Of a DNA stretch of 64,000 bases, positions 12,501 through 23,705 are shown in pieces. The notes below the pieces were generated by a model, which was not told where the DNA came from, searched no databases, and saw only the letters and a list, made by a program, of their open reading frames with translations. Source of the DNA: Anaeramoeba flamelloides (Eukaryota; Metamonada; Anaeramoebidae); NCBI GenBank assembly GCA_027625915.1, contig JANTQA010000033.1, positions 6,138,001 through 6,202,000 on the forward strand, written 5' to 3'. Made by a program: the position numbers and the translations under genes. Position 1 is the first letter of the stretch. Each line of letters starts with the position of its first letter.

Positions 12501-13142
12501 AAGTATTATTTTAATGTTATTAAAAGAGTGAAAATGATTGTTTAAAAAATAATATTGATTTCAATTGGAATTTTCTTTGGATCTTTCATTGAAGATCAAA
12601 ATGAACATTGCTGTTTTTCTCAATATGTCGCTAAGATTTTGAGTTTTTCAATTTTTATGAAAATATATTGATTTGTTAGATTTATTCCATACATATATCA
12701 ACAATTCTTTAATGTATATTATTCTGTTTATTTCTTATGTGTTGTTTAAAGGTCAATTCTTAAATATAATTGATATTTGAAAATTATCTTGGGTGTCTTT
12801 GGTAGAAACAGAGTTTAAATATATTCTCATTCAATTCAGATTATGATAAAAAAAAAAAATGAATAGTTTTGTGGATAATTGACTAATTTTCAAAAATAAA
12901 AATTGAAAGTGCTACAAATTTAGGTTTATATCAAACACCTCTTCTTCTTTTTTTTTTGAGATCTGTAATTCCAGAATAATAAATAAGTAATTATTAAATT
13001 TTCTAATCCTCGGTGATAAATTAATTTAAATTATAAACTAATAATTACTGCTACGCCCAATACTATATATATTTGAGAAATAGATTTGAACCTTTATTTT
13101 TTATTAAATTCGCGTCTTTTATCCATACAATTCATTCCATTT
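9542..13142. other. Intergenic region
   Basis: The PAS gene and the receptor gene converge on this 3.6-kb spacer. It contains a 29-base T run (10963-10991), the second copy of the 745-1305 repeat (12400-12805), and a short match to the end of the 21.6-kb transposon near 10245 (GATATTTCCAAAAAAGTG). The 75-codon frame at 11147-11374 is Phe/Lys-rich and unsupported. I see no gene here. Confidence 0.6.
12400..12805. repeat. Dispersed repeat, copy 2 (partner 745-1305)
   Basis: This is the shorter of the two related copies. It lacks the inverted-repeat block found at 923-1081, so it serves as the uninserted reference for that element. Noncoding. Confidence 0.6.
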
Positions 13143-14908
13143 TTATTTATTATCATTGCCATCATCGTTATCAATACCATAGTATTCCTTTTCACTTTCA
13201 AACCGATTATCACTATCACTGCTAGTATTGTCTTGAGAAATAGATGTTGAATTTAGACTTTGTGTATCCTCACTTATTTTATTCAAAGATATCATTTTAA
13301 TGTCATCTTCCTCATTATTATGATTATTATTATCCTCCGCCTCATCCTCATCTTCTTCATTCTTGGTTAAATATTGATCTGGATTTATTTGTTTAATTTC
13401 CAATACCATATTTAAATAGAATGAAGATGTATAAAACTGGGGCCAAATATCCGAAAACATTAAACTCATAATTTCTTCCAACGCATCATTAAATAAGTCT
13501 TCACAGGAAGTATATTCGCGTATTTCTTTTATTTGGGTAATTTTTTCATATTTTTACAATAATTCTTTTCTGACTTCACCTGATATATTAATCCCCAAAG
13601 ACGAGCTTTCCAATATAAAATTCTGGAACAGTTGTTTCATCATTTGTAATTTTTTTTTATTATTTTTTTTATTTTTTTTATTTTTTAATACAAATCTGCT
13701 GAAAGCCTTAACATTTCTATAAAAAAAAATGTTTTCTACTGAATAATTTTTTTGAGAATATTTGATCCAATAATTAACTCTTTCTGGACAATCAATAATA
13801 CGAATAAATTTTTGATAGTTTTTCTTTATTTTATAATCATCATCACTCCCATTAGAATGGCCGTGGTCGCTGACTCCACTCCCATTTTCATTCTCAAAAT
13901 TATTGTTTATTTTTTTTTTATTTGATTCAAAACTTTTTGACCAATAGATGGGGTATGCAAACGATATTAGAAATTGAAAAAAGGAATAAAAAATTGCTAG
14001 TCACCTTACATGATAATTGACAGACTCTGAGATCACTGGCAAATATAGAAAAAAAATATACAAAACGATTACGATTAGAGAAAAAAAAATTTCATTTCGA
14101 AACTTATAGTTCTCCTTAATTTTCCTTATTAATAAAATTGCTATGAACAAAATTAATACATTTATATAAATTGAGGCAAAAAGTATAACCGTATTCCAAT
14201 TTAGTTTTCTTGTCGTGCAAACCTTTCTCGTGTGAAATTCGCTTCCATAATAGAGAAAAACATAAAGGAAATGATAAAAAATGAATTGGATTGTAATTGC
14301 CTTAAACATAAATTTTTCAGAGATCCTTGATTTCTTTTGAAAAAATTTTCTTTCAACTTCTTTAATTCCAGTATCAAGATTTGAAGTGTCTAAATCGTCG
14401 TCTGTTTCATAGAGTGTTATATTATGATCTGTACCCGCACTGGTAGTATTTAAATTGCTAAAAGAAGTCATCTCTAAATATAATCTTTTTGCAGATTCTA
14501 ATTTTTTTCTTTTTTATTTAGTTTTTTAATAATATTTTTTATTGATTTATTTTTTAATTATTTTATTTTTATGTATGAAAATTAGAAAAATGGGGTTAAA
14601 TAATTATGAAGACTAAATTTTCTGATGAAAATTTGAACTCCATTTCAAAAATTGTGACTAACCTGAAAATAATAAATTGAAAAAAAAAAAAAAAAAAAAT
14701 TCTTTAGTGTTCAAAAACAACTAATAATTCAATCGGGTTAATAATTAACTTTTAAATCAGAATAAAAATATAAAAATCTGATATTTTAAACATTAAGGAA
14801 GTAAGTACATTTTACCATTTTGAAAATTTTTAATTTTGAAAACATTACTGAAAAAATATTTTTTGAGTGCCACCAGATATTGAAACTTTGAAACCAAAAC
14901 ACCATCCA

Positions 14909-15208
14909 CTAGTCTATTCGTGAATGGAACCAAAGTAATTTAGAGTTGAATCTTAATTTTTTCAATTTTTTGAACATTTTTTTTGATTCAATTTTTGGTT
15001 TTATTAAATAAAGTTTTGGATCTAGAAATGTGTTTATACCAATGATCGAAATTAACCAAACAGTAAACCAACAAAATATACCCGAAAGGGTGTGCATTTG
15101 AAACAAATATTTTCTTTTCGAAGACCAAACACGAAAGATCACCATTCCAAATAAATTTGTTGAAATCAAGAATGAAAAAAAAAAAAAATCGATAAAAGCC
15201 TATTTTTG
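14909..15208 (-). pseudogene. Fragment of another multi-helix membrane protein
   Basis: This lies within the 4.5-kb gap between the helix-3 and helix-4 blocks of the receptor, on the same strand. After a TAG acceptor-like site it reads about 100 residues with two membrane segments: IDFFFFSFLISTNLFGMVIF and MHTLSGIFCWFTVWLISIIG, separated by RVWSSKRKYLFQ. The pattern (helix, basic loop, helix with FCW) recalls helices 3-4 of cAMP-receptor-like or other class GPCRs, but I cannot name it. It does not fit the receptor's own helix order. It is best read as a leftover exon of a second 7TM gene. Confidence 0.35.
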
Positions 15209-16270
15209 AAGATTGGTTTTCTTTATCTTCTTACTTTGCTTGAATACAAACTATTTTTTTCCTTGAATTTCTAACCCCATTACTATTTATTATTATTTTA
15301 AAAAAACTTTTGCGACAAATTTGCTTTCAAAATTCAATTTTAAAATATTTTTCTCAAACCAAGCCAAAACGAGGAATACTATTTCAAAAATTAAAATAAA
15401 GTAGTTGAATTCTTGGAATCAAAAAACAGTTACAAAAGATTCAAATCAAAATAATTCAGAAATTCAATAACAAATTTCAATCAGATTCAGAATTTTTTTG
15501 AGTTCTCATTTTAATGGAAAATAAATAATTATAAATTAAAACGAATTTACCCAATAAACCCTCATTCTCAAGAAGAATTAAAAAAATCTCTGATTTTCTG
15601 AACCCAAACCAGAATTAGATGACATAAATCAAAATAGGTTTTTTAAATTCATTTTGGAAATTCTTTCAAAATAAACAGTAATTTGTTTATCAAAAATTTT
15701 CCAATTAAAACTTTTTTCATAAAGAATTAAAAATAAAACCAAATAAAGAATAAGTACTTGTGTAAAATTTTATAGATAAGATCAAGTGATAAATGATTTT
15801 TATTTATTTTTTTTTGATCACTTTTTTCATTTTTTTGATTTGCGTTTTTTTATTGGTATGAAAATATCTATTACTAGAATATATTCCACTCTAGTATTTA
15901 TGAAAATATCAATGTATTTGGCAAAAGAAATGATTTGAATAATTCAGTTTTACATAAATGGTGGCACTCAAAAAATGAAAAATGTACTTACCCCCTTAAA
16001 AAAAAAAAAAATAAAACCAAAAACTTATAAAAAAAAATTATTCACAATTTTTGAAATGAACATTAAAGATTTTTTATTACTGTACATACAATGAAAAAAA
16101 TGGATTAAGAAGATTTTTGGATCATAACTATATCTATTTTACAAGACATCACAGAGTCTCAATTTTCTTAATGATTATTTGTCTTTTCGAAGATTTTTTT
16201 TTTTTTTTCACCTGATCTTTTGTAAAAACAAAAAATGATCTTTTTCAAAATAAAAAATTGATAAAGAAAT

Positions 16271-16302
<32 letters not shown>

Positions 16303-17699
16303 TTTTAAGAAATTAGAAAAAATGATTTTGATGAAGAAATTTGAAAAAAAAAATTTTGATAAGAATATCGATAAAACCACAGAACATCTTCCAATAGGAT
16401 TAAAAAGGAGTCAGTATTTTTCAAAAATAGCTTATTTTATAATTAATATATAATTAAAGAAAATGATTTAAAATTTTGAAAAATATTTATTATTAATAAA
16501 ATAGTGTATTTCTATTTTTTCGGGATGTGTGTGGTTCTTTTCTACCAACATTTTTCCTTTGGTAAACATCTGACGTCTAACAACCGGTGTGGTGAACTGT
16601 TGAATTCTTTTCATTTTCCTTTTTTAAATAGGAATACAAATTACAATTTAGTTCTTTGAAAACTCTATTCGAAAAAGAAAAAGAAAAATAAAAAGAAAAA
16701 GAAGGGGAACTAAGTCAAAAATTATATTCATTTATTCTGAAAATGCGATGAAATATTACAGCGTTGTAACTAAGCCATTTTTTTAAATTTTAACCCGTTA
16801 CATAATTTTAACTCTGATAAAAAAAATATTAATTTGCTGTAGAGATAAAAGAAAGATACTCAGTGAGTAACAACAGCATATAAACAAAAAATAGGGTTTC
16901 TTAAATAAATTTTAAAAAAAGAATGCTAATATTGTAGTTTAAAGGGATAAAAGGTTGGCTGAATGTCTTTTTTTTTACTACAATACAATGAAAAAATAAA
17001 TTCTGAAAATTACAGTTAGCCAAAACTACACATTGTATTTCATTTAGACATCTTTTTTTAAATTATTTTATTTTTCAAAGTTATGATAATTTTATGTAAT
17101 TAAGAAAAGATAGATATTAAACTCATTAAGATTCGAATACCACTCTTTTTCAAAAATACCGACTTTTGAAAAAAACACCTATTTCTAGGGTAAATATTTT
17201 TTTTTTTTGAAAAAAGTTGACATGAATGAATTTTTGATTGAACATTAAGTATGAAAAAAGAATAAATGTTAAACAATTTGCAGAAAAAAAAAAACAAGGG
17301 ATATATATATATATATAAACTCAGACATGGAAAAAATAAAATGATGAAAAATTTTCCAAAAAAAAAAAGAAAAAAAATTAGTTTTTTCAATTTAATTGGG
17401 CGATATCTTTTGAAAGTAATATTTGGTTGTATTGTGAAATTGAAAAATATGATTCTTTTTCTGTTATAAAGTGAAAAAATATTTGAAAATTATTTCTCCA
17501 CTAAATCAAATAAAAATTTCAAAAATTTTACAATTAAAAATGAAAAAAATATTACTAAAAACTTTCATTTTTTTTTTTCAATTTCCATTAATATCTAATA
17601 AAGTTGTAAACCCTTTTCAAAATTGTTATGTATAACAGTGTTTATTATGTGAGTTTATTTCAAAAATACAAAATTTAGTGATTTTTTTTTTTTTGAAAA

Positions 17700-18066
17700 A
17701 ATTTTCCGAGTTATGGTGTGTCCAAAATGATGAAACACATATAACAAAAAATTTTATTGCTAAATTTGTTTAAATTTCGCCAACAATTATTGTAAGGATC
17801 AAATGATAAGATACCATCAATAAATTGTATGTGGGTTTTTCGATTGAATTAACTTAACACTAACCTTCTGTCAAACATTGGAAAAAATTTTTTTTCAAAC
17901 AAAATAGATTATTTAACTGGAAAAAGGGAAATGAAAACAAAACAGAAAAAGAAAAAAAATGAAATTGTTTGGAAAATCAAAATTATTTCCAAAATGGATG
18001 TAAAGTGTAATATTCTTATTCTTTAAACTGTTCTAACTGTGTCTAAATTTTTGGAATTTAGTTTAT
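17700..18066 (-). mobile_element. Diverged partial copy of the ATTCCAAAAATTTGGACAC MITE family
   Basis: In reverse orientation this region follows the copy at 53055-53584 closely. Matching parts are GGTGTGTCCAAAATGATGAAAC, ATCAAATGATAAGATACCAT, AACTGGAAAAAGGGAAATGA and, at the end, AACTGTGTCTAAATTTTTGG. The distal terminus on the low-coordinate side is not recognisable. No coding capacity. Confidence 0.6.
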
Positions 18067-18412
18067 TCAGATTCCCAATTAAAAATCGCGTTGAACTTTT
18101 TTAGCTGTTTCATTTTTTTCCCCAAACGTCTAAGTGTCTTTAGGTTTTAAATAAAGAATTTTGATTTTCAATTATTTTGAAATATTTTTTAGAAGTGTTC
18201 TCGAGCGTAATTGGTTGTCTAACTTTTTTTTTTATTTCTTAAATTAAAAAAGCAAATACCAGTTTTTCAACTCTTGGAATTCAATAATTCATTATATATG
18301 TATTCTTAAATATTCTTTTTTTAGTTCAACTAAATCTTGTGAACTCCCGTTGATAAGCACATTTTTTTTTATTAAAATTTGAAAGATAAAATTTTTCGAT
18401 GTTTGAATAAAC

Positions 18413-18552
18413 GTAAATGGCTACATAAAATATTTAATGCTTTTTGTTAAAAATTATAAGGTATTTTATATTTTCAGATATTATTTGTAAATATTTGTTC
18501 GATCCCTAAATTTTTTAACAAAAAGCATTAAATATTTTATGTAGCCATTTAC
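18413..18552. repeat. Hairpin with ~43-bp near-perfect arms
   Basis: The left arm 18413-18455 begins GTAAATGGCTACATAAAATA. The right arm 18509-18552 is its inverse, with a loop of about 53 bp. The near identity of the arms in an otherwise eroded region suggests a recent foldback or a young MITE. No target duplication is obvious. Confidence 0.7.
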
Positions 18553-18652
18553 ATTAATTTAAGATCTAACATCAAAAGCCAATCGTTCGGTGTGTCTTCC
18601 TATCTTTAAATACCCAATCCTGAAAAAAAAATAAGTTAAATTTTAGTTAAGG

Positions 18653-18984
18653 GGGACAAGGTTGTTGGAATCGGTTATTTAGCCCACTGTACTGGTATTT
18701 TTAAAAGAATCAAAACTAAAACCGAGTAACAGTTCTATGATGGCAGCTGCAATGATGGGAGTGATAACTGTTTGGAGGGCAGTGCAATAGAGCAGACCCT
18801 TCTTTCAATTCTTGATAGCCCAGAATTCATTCTGTTAACCATTTTCTTTTCTTTAGATCGATCAACCAAAAATTCCTCATCTGCCAACAATAACCTAGTA
18901 GCCCAACCACAGAAAAATGAAATTTCCTTTTTACAAAACTTTTTTACAAAGCCCCGTTCAAAAAAGAAAACAGAATTAAAATAA
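18653..18984 (+). pseudogene. Coding-like fragment, unrecognised, one internal stop
   Basis: This patch has markedly more G+C than its surroundings and one continuous frame of about 110 codons broken by a single TAA near 18738. Before the stop it reads GDKVVGIGYLAHCTGIFKRI. After it comes FYDGSCNDGSDNCLEGSAIE, then LDSPEFILLTIFFSLDRS and a basic tail. The stop falls beside a CAG that could be a splice acceptor (GAGTAACAG), so a two-exon reading is also possible. I do not recognise the family. It lies antisense inside the receptor gap. Confidence 0.35.
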
Positions 18985-20069
18985 AGAAAAAATTAAAGCA
19001 TACTCATTTAAACGGAAGAGATAGTAAAGCCTGAAAGCCCTTGAATAGTAAAGAATTAAATATGCATTTTGAGCAACAATTATTACATAGAAATAAGCAG
19101 AGCAACCAATTACAAATTCTGGATTTTCATAAAAGCAAGAGATGACAACAATTATGACAAAAGAGACCACAACGTACAGAGATAAGGTTACTGATCTTGA
19201 CTACAAAAGTGGTAGAAAATAATGATTAAAGTCGAAAGAAGAAAGCAATAAGGTTAAAGAAAAACAAATCAAAATTTAAAGAAAAAGGCGAGATGAAATA
19301 CTTTGATCGGCTGACATTTTCTTCTTTTAAAATAAACCACAAATAATGAAATACCAAATACTATGTCCAAAAATGCAAATACCCAAAAAATATCAAACAT
19401 TAAATAATTGTAGGAAAACAAGAAAAAGAAAAAGGGAGTAAATTTTTTGAAAAATTTTTTAACAAAAATCTAATTTTTTATTTACCAATTCTTTGAGAAC
19501 TCAACCGTACACCCATGGGTTGCTAAGAAAACTTCCATCTTGATAACTTTTTTATTTTAGTTTTGAATTTTTGATTTTGTTTTACTTTCTTATTCTGGTC
19601 AGTAAATAACCAATGTTTGCTGATCTCTTTCTGATTTCCAAACTTCAAAGTTGTCAAAAAAAAGCAAAGATCTTTTTTTTAAAAAAAGTTTGTTTATTTT
19701 TTGTCTTTTGATGAACAGTTGAAAAAAACTGTATACTATTTACAATTGTTTTTCTGCTTTTGAAGCCCTGTTGGAAAAAAAAAGAATAAACAAAAAAAAA
19801 GTTGGAAATTTGTTTTAATTAATATTGACTTTTTAAAAAAAGCATTTTATTTTCTAAAAATCAAATTCGCATATTTTTAAAAGTTAATAAGAACCCCAAC
19901 CAAGATTAAAAAGTTTGAGTCAGTGGAACATCTAATATAGAGTTTCTTAATTTCGATTTTCTCAAAAGAGTTCAATAGGATAATTGGGGCAAATCTTGTT
20001 ACTTTATTTTTAAATGAAATTCCAACTGAATGGATGAAATTATCACTATTTATTTTATTTTTTCATTTT

Positions 20070-20904
20070 AAGGGTCTAGTCATTTAACATGTATTTTCTC
20101 CATTCTCAAGGAGCGTATTTGAAACCAAAAAGGATATTGTGAACTTACCCTTATTTTGATTGGCAAAATTCAAATAAAAAAAAAAAATTTGAGAGTTTAT
20201 CTATTGGCAAATAATTCAATTTAAGGGTCTAGTCATTTACCATGAAAAAGCACCATACTCAAGGGGTGACCTGAGACCAAAAAGGGTATTGTGAAATATG
20301 CCTTCTTTAGGTTGACAAAATTCAAATAACAAAAAAAAAAATTCCATAGGATCTCTTTGACAAAAAATTCAACGAAGAAAAAGAGTTCTCAATTTCAAAA
20401 AATCAAAATTTCAAAAAAAAATCATCTTTACTCCTTTTCTATTTCCAAAAGAGGTTAAATTTCTTTAATTTAAAACAAATTGATTTCTTGTATTTCGCAA
20501 TCAATTTTATTCGATTTAGTCTGATTTGTGGTTATTTTAAACCCCTCTAAATTTGACCTAGTAAGGATTAGGTAATAGTCTTTCAATATAAATAACTCAT
20601 TTGAAAAAAGAAAAAAAAGAAAAAAAAAGTCACCAAGATCTCAAAAAGTGCCAAAGACCGACACTTCAAAACTGACATAGTTGTTTTCAGAATTGTAATT
20701 CAAGACCATTCTAATTGGAAATTGAGTGTCGCTCTTTGGCGCTTTTTTCTAAAAATATCCTCATTTTTGGTTGTTGATTTTTGGAGATCGATCACACATC
20801 ATAGGTTGGTTGGTTTTTGATTGGTGTTAGGTCCTCAATAAAATTACTAAAAAGTTTTTTTCCATTTCAGAATAAAAAATTTCACCGTAATGACTCTACC
20901 CTTA
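20070..20904. mobile_element. Candidate transposon with AAGGGTCTAGTCATT termini and internal duplication
   Basis: AAGGGTCTAGTCATTTA occurs directly at 20070 and again at 20223. A close inverse (AATGACTCTACCCTT) lies at 20888-20904. The two direct copies head related units of about 150 bp that share GAGACCAAAAAGG, TATTGTGAA and CAAAATTCAAATAA. A second inverted pair lies inside: AAAAGTGCCAAAGACCGACA near 20646 against its inverse near 20727-20748. No transposase frame is visible. Probably a small rearranged non-autonomous element. Confidence 0.5.
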
Positions 20905-20929
20905 AGAAAAAAGTTTAAGGGATTTGTAA

Positions 20930-22770
20930 TCTTATTTATTTTTTTCCCAAAGGTAATAGAGTAATTATTTACATAAGGATACAATTAAACCTGATAAAAA
21001 ACTTAATTTACCGACTTTAGATAAATCAATAATCATTTTTAAAAGATTCCATTTTCCTCTATAAAATTGTGAGTCAAAAGTTCTGATCCTTTTTGTTTGG
21101 CTTTTAGGATGAAATTAGAAAAATAAAAATTTGTTAAAAATTTAATTTTGAAGAAATTCTCACTTTTAGTAATTTCAGAGAGTCATTATGAACAAATAAC
21201 CATTGTAACTTTAATATTATTTTAAAAATACAATCAAAATAAATTAAATATTGAATCCTTGAAAATCAAAAAAAATTTGTTAATAATTTTATTCACAAAT
21301 AGTTAATAAATTTCTTAAAATTTAAAACATTATGCAATATTCTCTTTCAAATATCAAGAGTATAAACAAGAAAATCTTAGTATTAAAATCAGTTATTGGA
21401 TAATATCTATTATTTTTTTTATTATTAGAAACATATATAAGAATTTCTTTTTTTTGTTTGAAAATCTTGCAAAAAATTGAGAAAAAATTGTTAAGCCAAT
21501 TGATATATTTAATCTTTGGGTTGTTAATGACTCACTCAAAAAATTATGATTGGATTATTAAATGTTGATTATAAATAATCAAATTAAAAAGTATTTCTCT
21601 AGATAATAAGTTGAATTTTCCCGCTTTAAAAAAAGTATTTTGGGAGAATAAGATATTTCCAAAAAAGTGGGGCATTTTTTTTTACATTTCATAAAAAATA
21701 ATCTTTTTTAGTATTGGTAATCATTAATCAACATTGCCAAATTGAGTTTAATATTAATACTGATTGAATAAACCACTTATGTATTTAATTCAAAACATAT
21801 TAGTTGAAATATTCCCAAAAAATGAAAAAAAAAAATAAATAGCTCTTTTTTTGGTTAAAGCAATGTACGACAAATTTCAATAAAAAACTGGAAATATGGA
21901 AAGGGTACAAATAATTTTTTAAAAACAAAAACGCTGTTCTATGTTTTTAATTATATTGTAAAAATTGTTGAGATTATACAAGTGATGTAAATATTTTTTT
22001 TCGGCCAAAAAGAAAATAATAAAGACCAATTTTCACGATAAAAAAATATCAGATAAAATCAAGATCATAAATTTTAATATATTTTATTTCTGTAATACAA
22101 TACTAAGAAACAAATTGAATTATTCCCGGGAACCTATAAATGGTTTTAATGATTTTATATATTTAAATCCTTTTTTGTAGAATGGGTTATATAAATATAT
22201 TTCCTAATAGATTTGCCCCACATTCTTGGAAATAGCTTATTTAAATTGATTGTTTGGTTCTTTTTCTCGTTTTTTTTTTTTTTTTTCAATAAAAGAGAAA
22301 AAATTGATTAGAACTGTTCTTTGAATCAAAAAATTATATTTTTTTCAAGTTTAAAATAATTATTCTAATTTTTTTTTTGAAATTAAGTAGATTTTTTAAA
22401 CTGAGTTATTATTGAACTTCGTGGTTTCAATTTTAAAGTATATTTTTGTAGAATTCCTTTACATGCAATATAATTTCAATCTTCTTCAAAGAAAATAATT
22501 TTTTTTAAATAATTCAGAAATAAGCTGTATTTTCAACTTTTTAAAAAATGAGAAAAATGGATAAGTCTTTTAAAACAATAATTCCTTTCCGAAAATAGCA
22601 TTAAAAGTAAATTTGGTATTGCAGTAATCAGATTTTCTACACAATTTTTCAATTTCAAGATGTGTTAATTTTTTTTTGAATTTGTTATTGGATTTACTTG
22701 AAGATTTTTTTGATTCGTTCATACCTGAAAAGCATTCTAAATTCCAAAAAATCAAATTTAAAAAAACAAT
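20930..22770. repeat. Divergent segmental duplication, copy A (partner 62230-63480)
   Basis: Copy A tracks the 62.2-63.5 kb region in order and orientation. Shared stretches include CTTATTTATTTTTTTCCC, TAGAG.A.TTATTT, TTTTAGGAT, TATTTTGGGAGAAT and GAAAATAGCATT.AAAAGTAAAT. Copy A is longer mainly because of the inserted element at 21647-22242. Both copies are heavily substituted and I see no intact gene in either. It is an old duplication or a large unclassified repeat. Confidence 0.6.
21647..22242. mobile_element. TIR transposon inserted in the duplication
   Basis: The left end is AATAAGATATTTCCAAAAAA followed by GTGGGGCA. The right end is its inverse, with TGCCCCACATTCTTGGAAAT and then AGCTTATTT. 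The block of about 596 bp is absent from the matching point of the partner copy near 62975, where the flanking homology runs on directly. No intact transposase is visible, so it is non-autonomous. Confidence 0.65.
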
Positions 22771-23172
22771 TCTTGTTTCTTTTATTAATTTTTGAATTAG
22801 TTAAATATCTTCAATTTAAAACTGATTGTTTTCTTTAAGTACAGGGCCAATTTAATTTGATTTAATTTAATATTGGTTAGATTGTAAATTTTATATTTGA
22901 TAAAGTAAGGGGTTTGTACTATTCTTGAGAAAAAAATTACTCATTTCACATATGCGAAAAGTGATGCCTTAATGGAGTAGCTACACCAGAAGACATGATA
23001 AAAATTTGAGAGAGATGAGATAAGAATATTTTATTTTAGTGGTGTGTGATCGTAGATTCTCTAAAACTTTTTTTAAAAAAATTATTTGATATTTTTTTTT
23101 TAGTAATGTTAAACAATAAAAAAAAAAGAAATTATATTGACAAAATAGTTTTTTTTTTTTTTTTATTAAAAT

Positions 23173-23705
23173 AAACTTAATTCCAAAAATTTGGGCACTG
23201 TTTAAACAGTAGGGAGAATAGCAATAACATGATTTATATCCAATTGGGAATAATTTAATTTAACAAAGTATTTCATTTTTTGTCTTTTTGTTTTGTTTTC
23301 ATTTCCTTTTTTTCCAGTTCTGAAATCTGTTTCGTTAGATCTGGAAATTTTTTTTAATGGTTGATAGATGGTTACTGTTGAGTTTCTTAAATTGAAAAAT
23401 CCAGATACAATTAGTTGATGGTTTCTTATCATTTGATCGATCAACAATTGTTGGAGTTATTTTAACAAATCTACCAATAGAATTTTTTGTTCCGCTCGTT
23501 TCCTTATTTTGGACACACTTGTTTTGATTTTTGAGTTTTATATTGTTTTCTTTTATTTGGATGAAAATGATTACTTATAAAAAAATTAATACTATATTTA
23601 TCTTAAATGTACTTTAATATTACGTTTGGAAAAATATAATAAATTGAGTTTTTGTTTTTCTATTTTTGATTTTAGTTATGTCCAAATTTTTGGAATGGGG
23701 TTGAG
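23173..23705. mobile_element. MITE family ATTCCAAAAATTTGG, copy 1
   Basis: The left end reads AATTCCAAAAATTTGGGCAC and the right end TGTCCAAATTTTTGGAATGG, its inverse. The same 530-bp layout recurs at 53055-53584, with partial copies at 17700-18066 and 55250-55384. On the minus strand (23447-23202) a frame reads FFNLRNSTVTIYQPLKKISR followed by a basic stretch. This resembles the helix-turn-helix start of Tc1/mariner transposases and suggests an internally deleted mariner. Confidence 0.65.

Larger units (their letters stand above)
14509..19003 (-). other. Proposed 4.5-kb third intron of the receptor gene
   Basis: The donor GTATGC follows FRLNE at 19004. The best phase-compatible acceptor precedes KKLESAKRLYLE at 14508, but its context is weak. 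The gap contains a 7TM fragment (14909-15208), a diverged MITE (about 17700-18066), a perfect hairpin (18413-18552) and a plus-strand coding-like patch (18653-18984). Alternatively the two flanking blocks could be remains of separate genes. Confidence 0.4.
13143..19538 (-). pseudogene. 7TM receptor fused to RGS domain, apparently broken
   Basis: The blocks, in order, are about 19538-19486 (start MEVFLATHGC), 19412-19302 (helix 1, ending KRRKCQPIK), 19200-19004 (helices 2-3, ending FRLYYLFRLNE) and 14508-13143. The last block carries helices 4-7, then an RGS domain, then an acidic Asn/Ser-rich tail. RGS hallmarks are ERVNYWIKYSQKNYSVENI.F, INISGEVRKELL and LFNDALEEIMSLMFSDIWP.F..S. Such 7TM-RGS proteins would sit in the membrane and accelerate GTP hydrolysis on G-alpha. 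Intron 2 (19201-19301) is clean and restores QPIK-SRS. In the last block the frame stays constant but meets TGA at 14003-14001 (before helix 7) and TAA at 13556-13554 (inside RGS). No AG acceptor lies just upstream of the helix-1 block. The third intron would be 4.5 kb. This is most likely a recent pseudogene; sequencing error or readthrough is less likely. Confidence 0.65.

Noticed and set aside
13525-13556. A 32-base intron removing the TAA in the RGS domain
   Set aside because: Its removal shifts the frame and meets another stop; the RGS sequence on both sides is already in the same frame.
14001-14013. A 13-base intron (GTAAGG...CTAG) removing the TGA in the receptor gene
   Set aside because: It is too short for a spliceosomal intron, and its length would shift the frame out of helix 7, which continues in the original frame.
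13143-14508. Reassigned stop codons (TGA and TAA read as sense)
   Set aside because: Every intact gene in the window ends with TAA and none needs an internal stop read through.
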